Shown piece by piece: positions 13,562-14,186 of a stretch of 14,186 bases of DNA. The stretch is from contig CAJOQI010000058.1 in the NCBI GenBank assembly GCA_905236895.1, forward strand, positions 1 through 14,186, written 5' to 3'. The position numbers and the translations under genes are program-made. The notes beneath the pieces were generated by a model. It saw nothing but the letters and a program-made list of their open reading frames with translations. It did no database searches and was not told where the DNA came from. The stretch comes from an uncultured Peptostreptococcaceae bacterium (lineage in GTDB: Bacteria > Bacillota > Clostridia > Peptostreptococcales > Anaerovoracaceae). Each line of letters starts with the position of its first letter. The stretch's first letter is position 1.

Positions 13562-14186
13562 ATTCTCTCCCCCGTTTCTTCGTCAAAGAGGAATACTCCC
13601 TTTGAACGCAGGTGGAAGGATGCCTCGCTTCCCGGCTCATCCTCATATTCATTGGAAAGGTATACGCGGATTTCCTGATCTCCCAGATTGAGGAAAGCAA
13701 GTTCTTCCTTACCCATGGTATATCTGGTCTTGATAGTGGAGGCGAAATCATGGGTCGAATCATTGGAAATGATTGCTGCCTCTGCACGGATACCAAGAAT
13801 CACCTTGCGGTCTTCATGTAGGTTCTTGGGGAAGTCTCTATAGCGAATTGTTACAGCATCGTCTCTTGTAACAAAGGCGCCGTCTTTGATATATCCATGA
13901 ACGTTATTGATTGGCGGATTGCCCAAGAAGTTGGCAACAAAGAGGTTTGCCGGACTATCGTATAATTCCTGAGGTCCGTCTTCCTGCTGAAGAACGCCGT
14001 CCTTCATCAAAACGATTCTATCGCAGATACTCATGGCTTCTTCCTGGTCGTGAGTAACGAAGATGGTGGTTACTCCTGTCTCCGTCTGAATTCTGCGGAT
14101 TTCTTCACGCATTTCCAGACGCAGTCTTGCATCCAAATTGGAAAGGGGTTCATCCAGGAGAAGAAGTCTTGGATTTTTGATTAAAG
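13558..14186 (-). CDS. ABC transporter ATP-binding protein (MalK/UgpC/MsmX type), 5' end outside window
   Basis: The frame is open to the window edge, so the N-terminal part with Walker A and the LSGGQ signature lies beyond 14186. Visible: Walker B LLLLDEP, D-loop SNLD, switch [10 protein letters not shown] with the conserved His, then [22 protein letters not shown], the end of the nucleotide-binding domain. The remaining ~110 residues ([21 protein letters not shown], and a final [16 protein letters not shown]) are the MalK-type regulatory TOBE/OB domain of carbohydrate importers. It supplies ATP hydrolysis for the two permeases following it; its TGA overlaps the MalF-type ATG by four bases. 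In Bacillota such ATPases can also serve several importers, but the direct coupling here suggests a dedicated one. Confidence 0.93.
   Translation of the reverse strand, partial: LIKNPRLLLLDEPLSNLDARLRLEMREEIRRIQTETGVTTIFVTHDQEEAMSICDRIVLMKDGVLQQEDGPQELYDSPANLFVANFLGNPPINNVHGYIKDGAFVTRDDAVTIRYRDFPKNLHEDRKVILGIRAEAAIISNDSTHDFASTIKTRYTMGKEELAFLNLGDQEIRVYLSNEYEDEPGSEASFHLRSKGVFLFDEETGERI

Overview
The window looks like a chromosomal segment from a low-to-mid GC Bacillota, most likely a Clostridia/Lachnospiraceae-type anaerobe. This is inferred from the gene families (Spx/ArsC-like protein, CUT1 sugar-type ABC permeases, the YGQGTGQ variant of the glutamate:Na+ symporter family, flavodoxin-rubredoxin, SpoIIAA/SpoIIAB-like partner-switch relatives), from strong AAGGAGG-type ribosome binding sites and from tight gene packing. 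Every gene I can support is on the minus strand, so transcription runs from high to low coordinates. No RNA gene, CRISPR array, insertion sequence or integrase was seen.

Layout in transcription order. (A) 14186-9601: the end of an ABC ATPase, two MalF/MalG-like permeases, a beta-CASP metallo-beta-lactamase (RNase J-like) and a tyrosine/dual-specificity phosphatase, closed by a rho-independent terminator at 9541-9578. (B) 9495-8866: a flavodoxin-like protein with a C-terminal rubredoxin domain and its own terminator at 8812-8836. (C) 8711-7690: an Spx/ArsC-like protein followed by a decayed 5'-nucleotidase lipoprotein. (D) 7531-6340: a divergent anti-sigma-kinase-like protein, a STAS anti-sigma-antagonist-like protein and a two-helix membrane peptide, with a promoter preceded by an inverted repeat and a strong terminator at 6275-6308. 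(E) 6146-1: a very compact run containing a large HD-GYP-like protein, a VanX-type D-Ala-D-Ala dipeptidase pseudogene, a PlsC-like acyltransferase with a zinc ribbon, a GltS-like symporter, an SGNH hydrolase fused to a small GNAT domain, and a RimJ/RimL-type acetyltransferase cut by the window edge.

How they may work together: unit A is probably a carbohydrate or sugar-phosphate importer with two accessory hydrolases. Unit D is a partner-switching module whose kinase-like member lacks expected ATP-site residues. Unit E has an envelope theme (lipid acyltransferase, dipeptidase remnant, esterase-type hydrolase, amino-acid symporter) led by a possible cyclic-dinucleotide phosphodiesterase. The clearest direct observations are two pseudogenes whose mutational steps can be read: a VanX-family gene with an internal deletion whose true C-terminus survives out of frame, and a 5'-nucleotidase lipoprotein with a one-base loss in an A-run of the signal peptide plus an internal deletion. 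I did not find an obviously new defence or mobile system; the more unusual architectures are listed as findings.
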